DNA of 64,000 nucleotides from Aquatica leii. Its lineage: Eukaryota > Arthropoda > Insecta > Coleoptera > Lampyridae. The notes beneath the pieces were generated by a model, which made no database searches, was not told the DNA's origin, and saw nothing but the letters and a program-made list of their open reading frames with translations. Below are positions 10,329 through 23,000 of this stretch, one piece after another (the stretch's first letter is position 1; every line of letters starts with the position of its first letter). Location of the stretch: positions 225,764,532 to 225,828,531 of the forward strand of contig CM069432.1 of NCBI GenBank assembly GCA_035610365.1. The letters are read 5' to 3'. A program made the position numbers and the translations under genes.

Positions 10329-10561
10329 TGATTAAAAAACGCGTTTTACAAACTTAAACTAGGTATTACTTCTCGATAAGTAATCACAAAGTGTTCGTGG
10401 AGCTGTACTTAAACGTCACTTATGTTTTGGCAGTTTGACACTTTTCCTTGTGCTAATGCGCGTGCGTCACTAATGTAAAAAATTTTATGAATGCCGATAA
10501 TCGACTAAGTGCTAGTAAAGTGTAAGTTTCACTCAAGTATCTTTTATGAATTTCACCCTTA

Positions 10562-13500
10562 GTGGCATAAAGAAAAGTGCGTATTAGACGAAGGGTACGA
10601 AAATACAATGAAACTATATTTACAAGGGATCAGTAAAACTGCGAACAGAACCTGTCGACCTTGCGCAAACAATTTTTCGTAAACGTAAAAATACAAAAGT
10701 AAAACACAAAAAATCTAATGTTTTAAGTATTTAATCAACAAAACACAACTATGTAAACATTTACTTTTATTTGATTGCATTATAAATTATAATTATATAA
10801 CGTTTTAAACTTTCTATTGTATAATTTTGTTGACTATGTTATATGTATATACTGTGAGTTTGGGACAGATCCTTTCACATCTACCTAAATAATAAGTTGT
10901 AACAAAAAATTAATTTTAGCAGAATGTTTACATATTACTATGTATTATTCTACAATATCTTTAATTGTTTTACATTCGATGTTTCTACACGTTGCATTTA
11001 TGCAGTTATTTAATCATTATTTACTCAGAAACAAATCCTTACCCTTACCGTTATGAGCTGGTAAACTTTCGTAAATTTTTGTAAAAATAGATTTATTTAA
11101 AAATGTACCACAATAAAAAAGTTCTAAGTATGCACAAAATTTTACGTTTTTAAAATAAATAAATAAGTAAATGTTATCGTTTCAAAAGTATTTAAAATGC
11201 TTCATCAACTAATAAATCGTTTAACTATTTTGATGATTATAAACCACTTTTAAACAGTATTTATCAAAGAAATTATTTTTTTATTAATTTAAGCAATGTA
11301 ATTAAAATGTACCTAAGTATAATTGATGCGACCAAATATTCAAAATAATCTTAATTCAACACATTAAGAATATTGACTAAAGATTCGATCTAATAATAGT
11401 CATTAATAACTATGTATAGTACATAGTATAGTAATCAAGTTTTTTTTTACAATATAAGACAATAATAGTTTGCAAATATTTTATTAAGATCGGATCTACA
11501 CACACAATCCATATTACTCTACCTAAATAAATTTAATGTAGGTCAATATTATATCTAATTTAATTTTACGCGGTCATTCAATATTAGTTATTTTATATAA
11601 ATTCAACGTCTATTTTACATCGTTTTACTACATTGGGTAATAATTGGCTGCTAAGATTGTGGCAAGATGGGTTTTAAATGATCAATATTGACCAATATTC
11701 AAATATCGGTAACAGATCGGAACCATATGGTTCCAACTTTGTGTGCTACTAAGGTAAGTGTATACTAAATAAGCAGAAATACCCCGTATCTAGCAAACTT
11801 ATCTTCAAAAATTGACAAAATTAATGACCCTCTGTTAAGCAACTAACAACACATGCATTATTTTCTCCACGTTTTTGAGAAATTCAGTAGATTTTGCAAT
11901 AACGCAACAAAAACTTTTGAATGTTTTGATAATTTTATCATCGACTACATATTTGAACAAAATAGTAATAAATACACGGTTTTTGCTTTGTTTATTTTAA
12001 TCAAAAGTGAAATAAAACATTACATTTAAACTTTAGGATTACTGACTTTACCTGCTTATAACGGCATATAAGATAAGTAAAGCACAAGTTTAAATTATTA
12101 TCAATAAAGGATAATTTGATTGTCATCAAAGATAAATTTCTTTTTTATAACATTTACTAAAAGTTGCAACGGTTTAAATTCATTGGCTTAAATTATGATT
12201 ATTTATGGTATTTTAATCGCAGTTTCAATATACCGATACATTTATTTAACGCTTTTATAAATTATGATACAATTATAGAATGATACCTTTACAACGATCA
12301 AGAACAAAGTAAATTTAAAAGAAAAACAGTTTTTTTATGAATCGCTTCATTTTAGAGTTGTAACGATTTTTCGTAATTTAAGTTTTACTTAATTCTTTGG
12401 GTATTGTAAAATCTTTTAAATATTATGTCTCTGGGAAATGTTTGTTATCAAATAGCGCATATGGTAGGTATTTTGATTTTAAAAAGTTTTACGTTATTGT
12501 GTGAAATCGTCCGAACATTATTCCGGAGAAGTTTATTTTACCATTTTCTTTTGGAAATTAATTAATTTAAAATTTCGAATTTTTTCGGATTGGGTTTTCC
12601 TGTTTATAATTTAGTCTAAACAAGACAATTATTTTTCTAGAAGTTCTTCGAGAGCGTAAGTCTGTTTTGTTTATATGGGTTTTTACGTCGCCAGCATTGG
12701 AATTAAGTCCGATACCTGGTCGTCGCTAATAAGATTAGTTCTTAAAACAATGCGGACTATCAGCTAGTAAGATAGTATTGCATAATTAGACTAGTTAGAT
12801 ATTAATTTAGTTTAGTTTATTATCTTAATGTACTTGCTAGATAAGCGTAGTGAAATAATACAGTTTGTTAATTCTATAATTTTTGTTCATTGCTATTCTG
12901 GCGTGACAGAGTTATAGCAAGAAAAATGTAAATACAAGAATTATTATAGTATTATAGCACTTCAAGATTCAATACTGATAATCAGGAACGGTACATAAAT
13001 AAGATTAAATTAGTTAATTATGTAGATTATTGTAGATCCATATGACATGAAAGACAAAAATTTTTCCAATAACTTTGAAACAACACCTTTAATCCCTAAA
13101 AAAAACATTATAGAATACTTTCTCCTAAGGGTTAGCCCATTTACCCAAAAAGAGTAAGCACGTACAAAAGTCTGTCTGCATTTGTTTATGTCGTTTGCAT
13201 TTGGGTCAAAAACTTTAAAAGTCACTTAGATTTTTATTTTTAGGAAAGATATGAGTGCCTAAATGTCATTTTTTAATCACAATCATCGCTCATACGTTCT
13301 AGGTATCTCATTAAGAAAGATTAAATGAATCGCCATTGAAACCGTAGTACATTTATGATGGAATGGGGAAAATCATAGCTTCACATTGCAAACGCAAGGT
13401 AGGTTTTGGGGATACTGCTTGTATCGTCCAACCTCTGACATACAGCTTGACAAATATAGAAACACATTTGAGAATTAGCACTGGATGCGCACACCCTAGA

Positions 13501-14085
13501 GTGAGAACGCATTCAGAGTACCAAAGGCAGAAAATACGCCTGACTTTAAACGACATTTTGATGTTTATTAAACTTTGTATTAACTAAATGACTTTCTTTT
13601 TTTTTAATCTTTGTGTTTGACTTTTGACTTAAAATCGATCTCTCACTACTTTACTAGCTTTATATTTAATTATAAATTGCACTAACGCTGATTTTAATCA
13701 GGCGGATGCAAAATAAAAACAAGGATAATGTGTAGTGGAGGTACATGACCTACTGCGCATTGGTAGGCAGTTCTTTCGTCATGTAGTCTTATATGTGTCA
13801 AGCTGTACATGTAGCAGCCACTGCTAAATCATGATTTAGAAATTATTATTGCGGCTCTCAAATTCAATCTTTGAGATTTTTCAAATCTTCAAACCAATTT
13901 TTTAGAAGCCGCTAAATATAAATATTATAGTAAAAACATAATAAGTGACGCTGGACCTAGCTCTAGACATAGCGGTTAAAACAGTAGAGCAGAATAAAAA
14001 TGGATGGAGAATGCAAAGTAGGTGTAGGAGTACTGCTTCAACTCGCTACTATTTATATGATTTTGTAATGAGTTCAAAACTTTTC
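10562..14085. other. Intergenic DNA, no clear features
   Basis: AT-rich sequence with no recognised gene. A perfect 16-bp palindrome, GGAACCATATGGTTCC, lies at 11719-11734. Around 13360-13590 overlapping short open frames occur on both strands in a slightly GC-richer patch; neither predicted peptide resembles a known family. Another mixed-composition patch at 13720-13850 is also unassigned. Confidence 0.5.
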
Positions 14086-14230
14086 ATTTAAGAAGGACAA
14101 AAACAAACCGTTTTAAACTATTTTTGTAGCAATGTTTCGTGCTGTAAGTAAACACTTAATCAAGTCAACGAATAGGTTAAAATGGAATAATCCACCAGAC
14201 CACAAACATAGTCAACTTTATATTACAAAA
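14086..14230 (-). mobile_element. Relic of a PLE terminal region
   Basis: Read on the minus strand, this piece aligns by eye with the PLE-end segment at 58625-58770. Shared parts include the AATCCACC...GACCA block, the TCAAGT patch, GCACGAAAC and the C-run/T-rich tail ending TTCTTAAA. The hammerhead core at 14131-14164 is degenerate: TTGATTA replaces CTGATGA, while GCACGAAAC remains. Only the end of the element is present; no RT was found next to it. Confidence 0.55.
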
Positions 14231-16740
14231 ACTACAAAAGTTTTCTAGCAGCACGTAGATCACTATTAACAACTCGGGAAAATCTATCAGAGAGACTAAA
14301 CTAGAATTGTTCCATTTGGCCATTGGCCGAAGATTAAACGATGGTAGCTTACATGGCAGGACTCCCGCGTAAAACTAACATTAACAATAGCACACGCACA
14401 AACGAGCCTTGATTTTTGTCTAATAAATGATAATTTTAAATGGATCACAATATTTTTGAACGGAAAAACATTTTTATTTTCCAAAGAAGCTCTAGTTAAA
14501 GTTTGATGGACAAATTAAGATTAGGAAATAACAGTTAAAAATAATTCGTAACCACTGTCTCTATTGAAATTGTTAGAATATTTAATTTATTTCAATAACT
14601 TATCTAATTTTTCTTGAATCCAGTTTTTGTTTAGAACTTATTTTAGTTTTCTGAAAGTTTAGATCATGAAGTAAAACCGAAGGCAATTGCAAGTAAACAC
14701 CCACTCTGTTTTTGTGAAATAAGATAAAAACAATTTATGAATTTTTAATTGCCTTACAGGTCATTATTTTTGACACTGATTGTACAATATTTCTTAAATA
14801 TTTTAAGTATTTTTATTAAAAAGTATATACACAATCAGTGCACGTAATTTGTATATTCACTTGGAATATTATCTGAATGTGCGCTGGTGGGACATTAATT
14901 GTTTATTAAATTAACGAGTAACTGCATATAATGTTATGTACATTATATGTAGAAATTTTTATATTTTGCAAACTTTCGATATTTTTTTTAATATCCACTG
15001 AATATTCATTAAATTTGTTTCTATTGTGTTACCCACACATGATTACAGTTTCCATTATTACACACAGAAATTTCCTTCAAATACAACAACACAATACTGT
15101 TATTTCTTTAATTCAGAAGCTACATTATGAACTTTTTGCTTCAGAACAAAAAAATACATGATTATTATTAGTCAATAAATTAACATAGAAATTAGAATAA
15201 AATAAATTCTATTTGTGCGAATTTAAACTAATTTTTATGTTTTATTAACAAAATTACAACTAAATTATTTTTTGTACTGTTAAGATATTTTTTTTAGTAA
15301 AACATAGCATGCAAAAAAATTGTGTAACTATGTAATTCTAATATTTAACATGTTATAAACAGATCATACATTTCAAAAGCACTTTTTTTTTAAAGTAATA
15401 GTAAAAACTTTATAATTTTCATATAATTTATATAATCTAGTTGACAAGAATTATTAATTGTATTATTACACAAGTATTATGTTTTAAAAATAATTTTACA
15501 CTAAGTTGAAATCAAATGTTTAAAAGTTGTTTTTTCAATTTACAATTTTTCAGCTTTATGAAGTGAAAAACAATTTGTTTTCTAAAAATATAACTTAACG
15601 TGTCATTTTAGATCTATTACTCTTTCAAACATCAAGTTTTTTTATTGTTATTGCTTGTAACCATGAAATACTTTATTTACTTATATGAGAATATATTAGT
15701 TCTTATCGTAGTGATGATTGATTTTACAAACAAAGTTTTGTTTTACTTGTTTATTAATATAACAATAAGTACTAACTTTAAAAACGTTATAGACAATTTA
15801 TTAATTGTTTTAATGTATTTATAATAAGCTGTATAATGGCATAAAACAGTGCTGTTTTTGAGTTGAATTAAGTTAAAATTTTTATTGAAATTGCTAATAC
15901 AAGTTTTGTAAAAATAATATAATACGCATAAGAAAAACATTTTAATTTGATAAGTAATTTTTGTCTTACAATAAATTTGTAGGTAAATGTGTCTGTTACT
16001 ATTGTGCTACTCTTATATAAAACCAAGAACATTATACGTCTACAAATTCATTTTTTAATTAAACTGGCAAACAAAAATCAACTTTTTTATAGATAAAACT
16101 ACACTAGAGAGCAGAATATGACCTTGGATTTTCTCTATCATCTATACACTGTTTGATACAAAGTGTGCATGCCGGGTTAATCTTAAGTAGTAATCAGGAA
16201 ACAAACTAAGACTGTATTTGTTTTGGTATTGCTTTTTCATGGTTGAACGTCTTAGTGGAATTGTTTATTATGTTCTACACTTTTTTGATTTGCGTAAGAA
16301 TATACTATTTTAACCCGTTCAGCAACTGAGTATAATATTTTTACAAATTCTTTTGTATAAAATTTAACAATGACGCACTTTCAAGTAACAATGAATACTA
16401 AGATGTAAATCTGTACACAATAAGTGAAAAGCTTTTGATAAAACAAAATTACAAAAAACTTTTATCTGCTTTTCCTGTTTATTGTTATCGAGACTCTATA
16501 TCCTCAAAAATAATTGCGCCGGATATTCTAGAAAATAAAACATTTTATAATTATCCCAAAAATAAAATTTTTTTATCACAGTGTAATTTTATGGGTTGAG
16601 ACCATCTTCCCAAACGTTATTTGCTAATTATTTCAAAACTGTCAATTGTTTGTATTAATACATTGTGTGTTCTTTACATTTTTGTATTTAATGTATAATG
16701 TAATGTATTTTGTAATTGTTCAATAAAATTTTGTTACTAT
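14231..16740. other. Intergenic DNA
   Basis: AT-rich with no recognised gene. At 16312-16331 the string TTTTAACCCGTTCAGCAACT resembles the 5' terminus of the second piggyBac family (CCCGTTCAGC next to a TTAA-like site at 43750 and 47793). No matching opposite end was seen, so this could be a lone element end or chance. Confidence 0.4.
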
Positions 16741-16860
16741 TTCTAATAAATTTGAAATAAATAGTGCTCGGATAAAATGCACACATCTGTAGCACGAAAC
16801 GTTTTTGTAAAAGTTTTCAGAAATGGTTTTGTTGTCCTTTCTTAAAAGAAGAACTTAAAA
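16741..16860 (+). mobile_element. Relic of a PLE terminal region with degenerate hammerhead
   Basis: Plus-strand counterpart of the relic at 14086-14230. It has a degraded core (CTCGGATAAAATGCAC at 16767-16782), then GCACGAAACGTTT (16792-16804), then a tail ending near TCCTTTCTTAAAAG. The CTGATGA box is mutated, so cleavage is not expected. No coding part is attached. Confidence 0.45.
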
Positions 16861-17209
16861 AAGTAACAAAAAATACTGTTCCATAATAAAGATACTTACT
16901 TACTTACTTTTCCGGTGACTGTGGTCCGCTTTTATACTCATCCAAGGTATAAATAGATGTACTATTTTCGCAGCTTTGCAAAAATTTTCCTGGGCGGTTT
17001 TTGAATACCCACACGTTATTCCATTCAAGTGGAGATAGCAAAACCTGTTTCGTTTATTGGGAAAATTTCTATGATGACGTCACGCCACTTACCAAAATAA
17101 CATAATTAATTTGGGAGATATTCAGCGCATTTGGTTTTCTTATTAAGCGTCTGAACCGAATGAAATTTACTTGTGATAATACCGCATGTACGTGTTTATT
17201 TTATTTCAG

Positions 17210-17274
17210 CAAATTTTAGGAATTTTTGGGAACGTGTTGCTAGCTAGTTGCATTCTTCAAAGGAAAACTAAATT
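17210..17274 (+). CDS. Candidate host exon: GPCR transmembrane-1-like segment
   Basis: A 65-bp segment sits between a strong acceptor (TTTATTTTATTTCAG ending at 17209) and a consensus donor (GTAAGTATT from 17275). Only one frame is open; it reads QILGIFGNVLLASCILQ followed by RKTKL. A hydrophobic helix with a central Gly-Asn and a basic K-x-K-L end is the classic pattern of transmembrane helix 1 in class A G-protein-coupled receptors (Asn at position 1.50). The intron phases would be 0 upstream and 2 downstream. No exon for helix 2 was found nearby, so the gene and its identity are open. It may be a chance exon-like segment. Confidence 0.42.
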
Positions 17275-18202
17275 GTAAGTATTATATTTCCTACTTTAAT
17301 TTTTTTTATCTACGTTGTCAGTCGGTTGCAAGTACGACTGTACGTATATATCAGGTTGTTGTCACAATTAACTATAAAACCTTTTTTTGTATGTAACATA
17401 TTATTAGACCATGCGCATTGATTCTCTAAATTATTAAAGTTTGTAGATTCGTGTTTATTTACAAATACAAATTTATTCTATTGAAATGTAAAAGTTAGGC
17501 CGACAAGCTTAATTTTTTGTACGGCGTGTTGTCCAACGTAAAGGGACCTACGTTCTAGCGTTTGATCGCACCTATGTAAATTTACTTTGTTTCTCTTTTC
17601 TAACCTATCTTTCTGTGATAAAATAAATATATTCGTTACAACCTGTGTTTTGTCATTTGTTCTCTTTCAGCTTTGAATAGATTTAAACGATATTTCCCAT
17701 TCTAATCTTTCATTTTTGACGCCTTTTTAAATTGTTTTATAATTAACATATTAAAACCTACCATCCAATCACCGAATCAAACTGAGTTAGTCGCTAGTAA
17801 TTAAGTTACGTAAAACAAACAATACACTAATATTTCCGTATTGTTTCAAAAAAATTCTATGGGTGTTTACGTTGAAATTTTTACCTTCGGTTTTATCTCG
17901 ATTATGTATGTAAGTACTCGTCACGTACTAGCCAAAGACAGATTAATACTTTCTGCAGTAAAATAAGTGTTAGTTATATGATTCGATTTTTTTTTGTTTT
18001 GAAATCTGTTACATATTTGAATAATAAATGTAAAAATCTATGAATAATTAATTGAAATAAAATATTTTTGCTTTCATATTTAAATCCAAAGTTAAATAAA
18101 ATCTTTACATTTATACTTTTGTATTATTGTCCTGACTTATGCACGTTAATAAATAAAAGTTTTAATTATTATAAACAGTATATTTTCAAAATACAACTAC
18201 AG

Positions 18203-18269
18203 CTTCCGTCACGAAACCTGGCGATTGCCGGCGTCCCAGATTTAACCGATGTCTACTACAGTGCCATAG
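18203..18269 (+). CDS. Candidate host exon: possible start of a WAP-type disulfide domain
   Basis: A 67-bp patch, clearly GC-richer than its surroundings, is bounded by an acceptor (AACTACAG, ending 18202) and a donor (GTATAA from 18270). Two frames are open. One reads SVTKPGDCRRPRFNRCLLQC then H: the K-x-G-x-C opening and C-x3-C spacing recall the first half of a whey-acidic-protein (four-disulfide core) domain, as in anosmin-like secreted proteins. The other reads LPSRNLAIAGVPDLTDVYYS and matches nothing recognised. The phases do not fit splicing to the exon at 17210-17274, so the two would be from different genes. Tentative. Confidence 0.35.
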
Positions 18270-19080
18270 GTATAATACTTATTTGTAAATTTAACAAAGA
18301 ATAATGATGCTAAATTAAATAAATACGGATTGTCCTTGAACTTCTTTTTATGAAAATAGATTCAAAAATACCTAATAATCCTACCGATCGTACGATTATG
18401 GAATCTAAACTATATCACGCCTTCTACACCTAAACTGCTCTTGCCAGGTTTCCTAACGGCAATAGTGATCAATTAATAAAAACTAAAAGTAAAAAAATTG
18501 CAAAGAAATTTTACGTTACAAATTTATGTTAAGTTTTTTAGGGCAATAACCAAACAATACTATTTACATCTACATCCAAAATTGGACAAGGACATGAAAA
18601 AAAAGAAAAAGAATAATACGCAACTGTAGCTAAAACATTTACTTTTGACGGCGCAAACCTTAGAAATTAAGGCATTAATGTCTATGTAATCAATTGCAAT
18701 ACATCGTCTTGGAGTCTGTACGAGCAACAACATATTGGGCATTGTACTACAATCACAATTATCATTTATTAAACAAAAATCAAGGCTGGTTTGTGCATGT
18801 ACTATTGTTCATTTTCTTTCGGAGTTTTTTCCGAGTTTTGAATGGTGATTTACGTTCTACTGTAATTATTTCGTAGTTTGTTAAAGAAGTTGTGATTTTG
18901 TTCATTGTGATTTGCTCGAAGTATTTATTCTCTTGTTTCTATAGTGCATTCACGTTACCCTGATATTTTTTCTATTGTTATTCAGATCACAAACAATTTT
19001 TGTAAAACAAGTAAATATTTACAATTGCGGTGCCCTACAGTGTAAAAAAATAATAACAGAAATGTTTTAATTTAATTTTG
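18270..19080. other. Intergenic DNA
   Basis: No feature recognised. Short open frames on both strands near 18560-18876 have no family resemblance. Confidence 0.4.
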
Positions 19081-19081
19081 C

Positions 19082-19870
19082 TGGTTATCTAGGAGAAAAG
19101 TACTGACACGATCAGTGGAATTGCGTAACAAAATTACAATTTACTTGGAAGGACAAACTGAATATATTAAACATCTACTGGACAAGGAATTCATTCTCAA
19201 GTTCACATAATTTGTATTTGCAAGGTTCAAACGGATCAGACATTTTTGCAGTTCACGATAAAATTCGAACGTTCAGTAAAAAAGTTATGTTGTGGAAAAG
19301 CTGTATTGACAATGGTAAGTATAATTGTATTGAAACATTTGAAATTTTTGTTATTACAAACCAAGTGCAGCTTAAGATGAAGGTACTGTAAAAATTAACT
19401 TTGGCGGCTGTATTGGAAAAGATATGAAAATCAAATGATTTGTTGAGTTGGATTTATAACCCATTTCAAGACGACTTACCAACTAGTATGTCTAAAATCT
19501 TAAGCTTTTGCGGTTGTTTGTAAATGCCACTGTGTGTGTCAGTGACATTTACCACTCTGAAGATGCAAGCTGCAGTGTTTTGCAAAACGTCAGTTTGTTT
19601 GGGTTCACCAACGACAATACGGCAAAAGTCAAGTTCCACTTCTTGTTTTGGTTCTCAAGGAGAGACTAGAACCAAGCCTAAGTCTAGGTGTTTAATTACG
19701 ACGTGGTCTAAGCCGAAAGTCGCTTATAATTATAAACTACTATGTCAACAAACGCAAGTGAAGAACTCATTGATTTATGAGAAGATACGTCACTGAAAAA
19801 TAGTTTTAATCGTAAACAGTTAACGAAATTGAGAGGTTGGCCTCAAGATTGGAAACTTTTTGTTACATAT
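19082..19870 (+). pseudogene. hAT-derived transposase relic (ZBED5/FAM200-like)
   Basis: The segment opens with WLSRRKVLTRSVELRNKI, matching the WLSRGKVL.RVFELR motif of the large hAT-derived ZBED5/FAM200/GTF2IRD2-like proteins. Then come a LQG-like patch, DIFAVHDKIRTFSKKV and LWKSCIDNG (about 19225-19316), equivalent to the dKI.aF..Kl.lW stretch of that family. A later frame has WIYNPFQDD (near 19450) and SEELIDL plus LKNSF (near 19755-19805), corresponding to the W..NPF and eEL.dL..D..lk..F blocks. Several stops and frameshifts show that it is inactive. The GTAAGT at 19317 lies within this region and is probably not a working splice site. Confidence 0.6.
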
Positions 19871-20019
19871 ATGAGTCGGAGCCCAGTTAACTTTGGGAAC
19901 CACTAGTCTAACCTAACTAACTACATATGAACTTGCTTAGAAATCTCCAGGCATAGTTATTATCGTACAAATTATCAACTAAAGGTGTAATTTAGCAATT
20001 CAGCATGTCAGCCATGGGG

Positions 20020-23000
20020 AACTGGAGATGCACGCTTAGTTAATCAAACCTAGTGGGCAGGTCGGATGGCTTGAACCGCTATAACCGTTGAGTATCATTG
20101 CCCTGTGCTAGTTGAGTGGCTAGCTCATTAGAATGAATTATGTGTTTAACACTGTAGTTTTTAATAACTTTGCGCACTGACTCAATGTTAAAATCTTTTT
20201 AACATTAACAACACACCGAAGCATTTTTAAAACCTTTGCAGGATCTCAATGTTAGAGGTACTGGCAGTACCCCCCGTATGTCCATATGGGTCGGAGGATA
20301 GATTTATATAGTAAGAGTTTATTTTCTAGTACCGGTTGAGATTCTTAGTCAAGCAGCTAGTAAATTAGCCGGAATTTGATGCTGTTTTCTATTTGTAAAT
20401 ATGTGCTTACGCCAGGTCAGCCGCCGGTCCAGGTGCATGCTTCGGTAATTAACCTCTTTAGATTGGCGAATCATGGTGCTGTTAAATGTTACTGGTGGTG
20501 ATGTACTTAGTCTCGTTGTAAACGTGACATGCAATGACTTTGAGGTGTTAGCTTGAGTTTTCTACTTTTAAATCCAGTCTTCAACTAAGCTTAGTCTATT
20601 TTGGATATTTTCAATACCGACATTCGAGTTGCTAACTAAAGCTAATATGACTGTGTCATCAGCATAGGTGCTGTGGTTGTTGCGTTCGTTGTTAGCAAAT
20701 GAGCTGTAAATATTGTGTAGAGGATTGGTGCGATTACGCTCCCTTAGGGTACACCAGATGTAACGGCGTACAGGTCCGTTGGCTCTTCGTTTAATTTCAC
20801 CATGACCACCTGCTTTTCAGATAAGAAGTGAGTATTTCGTAGTAGTATACGGTAGTGTCAGCTTCAGTTTGTATTTTAGGTTTTTGTGCCACACTTTGTC
20901 GAATGTTTGCTTTATGTCTATAAACGTCGCAAACTAATACTTTTTAGATTCAAAAGCAGTGGTTATTGTATGAACAATCCGATGTACTTATTCCGTCTTG
21001 CCAGGGTGGCATCTAAACCCAAATTGATGGTTGAGTTTGATTCCGTTTTAACAGTAATTTTTCTAAAACTTTTGATAGCAGCGGCAATAGGCTTATGGGT
21101 CGATACGACTCAACGCTGTTTAAATCAATACCGGGTTTTGGGATTAATATTATTTCAGCTATTTTTAGTGTATGTGGAAATTTTTTAGTAGGATGGTAGT
21201 ATTAAAGAGAAATGTTAATGCTTTAGACATTTTGGTGTAATTTCTTGCAGTACTTTTTCTATAATTAAATTCTAACCTAGAGCTTTTTTTGTATTTATTT
21301 CTATTAGTATTGTTTTTTTGACTTCCAACATTGTAAATGGTATTTCCATTTAAGAAGGTGCATCTAATAAACTGTAGATTTCGCGTTTTTCATCTGGGAT
21401 CATCGTTGACAGGTCATGATGTCTGTTATGTTCTTTTGAGTTTTTTGGTGGTTTTCTACAATGAATAGTGTGTGGCTTCCGTTGCTGTAAGTGTACTAAA
21501 ATATTTCTGTATATTTTGAATTTTAATGTATATTAATAAGTGTTTGAGATTTTGCGCAGTTGTATTAAAATTTTTTTTATCTTTTGCCGACCATGACCAT
21601 CTGCCAGCGTTTGTGTAACCTTCGTTTTATTGGGATTTAACCTTCACGATGAATAGCCGAGTTTCTTAAATTTGCACTTCATGCGCGTCTGGAGTTGCCT
21701 TCCAAGTTGCTTCTTGGATGGAATTTGTTATTTCAGAGACTGCTGCATCGATGTCTTCTTGAGAGTTAAGCTGTATGTTTAAATTGACAAAATTTTTCAG
21801 AAGCGCTCTAAACGCTTCCCAAACGGTATGCCTTCACTGCAGTGTTGCTTGTTGTTGTTTCTGTTGAAATCTGGAGTATATAGTTACTAGAATGGCTGAG
21901 TGGTCTGAGGAGAGATCCAATGATGATTGGGTCTTGCATTTGCAAATGTTGATGTCTTTTGTTAGTGTAAAGTCAGTGACGTCAGGTACCTTGCGAGGGT
22001 CTGGCGGGTAGGTTTGTCCGATGCAAGGCAGTGCAGATTTAAAATTTTTATTGCAACCAGTAGTTCCCTACCTTTTGTGTTTGTAAGCCGTGGTCCCCAT
22101 TGCGGGTTTTTGGGGTTATAATCGCCAACGGAAATAAATCGATTTCTTAGTGTTAGCAGATATAACCAGCGTGCTTATCTGATCCTCTATAGTTTGTGGC
22201 TTGCAAGTAGTCGCATTGATATTATTTCAACTCAGTGTGCTTAATGTTTTGTCGAATAACTACAGCAGTTCCTCTATGAGCTTTTTCGTTAGCATGCATT
22301 GTACAATTGATGCAGTAGTTTGATATTTTGATATGGGTTTTAGGTGTAATATATGTCTCTGAAATTAGTGTGACATCAATCCTATTTAATTAGAGAAAGT
22401 GTGAGATTTCTTGTACATGTTGTCTCTGTCCGTTGGCGTTAAGTCATTAAGCCAGTTTGTTAATGACGGTGGTTTATAACTTTAACATGGTGCTCATTTG
22501 TGCCATTAGTGTCTGCATCATCGTTTGGAGTTTAGATAGTGAATTTGATTGTTGTGGTGTGTTGTCGATAAGAGTATTAGTAGTTTGTTGTAAAAGATTA
22601 CGAGTCGTTTGTTGAGTTTAAGTCAATCCAGGTTGAACAAATCTAGTTGGGGTAGGGGTGACCTTACGCCTTAATGCCGGGTAGAGCTTCTGATTTAATT
22701 GCTTATAAACCCAACACCCTCTGTAGTTAGCAGGGTGGCACCGTTACAGTTTACCCACCTCACTACATCGTTTTTTCTTTCCTTCAACATTTCCTTGTAG
22801 CGTGATTTCTTATGCATTTGACGCATCTGTACGGTTGATCACAATAATTCTTGGTGTGACCGTACCTCTGGCATTTTGCACATTGTGATATTTCTCTTTG
22901 TTTCCAAGTCAATAAAAAACATAGATAATGGAGTCTTCGTAATTCTGAGTTTGATGTTCCATGTATTGATGACTTGATGTCCTAGTTGATTTAATTCTTC

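Larger units (their letters stand above)
7874..10558. mobile_element. Full-length PIF/Harbinger DNA transposon
   Basis: The ends are inverted repeats: left from 7874 (GTGTGGGATTCATAAAC) and right ending at 10558, reading GGGTGAAATTCATAAAAG on the minus strand, with looser similarity continuing inward past 30 bp. Both sides have the 3-bp duplication TTA (7871-7873, 10559-10561), the TWA-type target of Harbinger. Inside are two convergent genes, a Myb/SANT-like protein and a DDE nuclease, the standard pair for the superfamily. ACTTAAG-like words recur near the left end and may be subterminal binding sites. Size (~2.7 kb), ends, duplication and gene content all agree. Confidence 0.92.

Noticed and set aside
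10620-10735. Basic peptide frame ending near 10735 (reads KLRTEPVDLAQTIFRKRK)
   Set aside because: No start, splice context or family match; probably chance.
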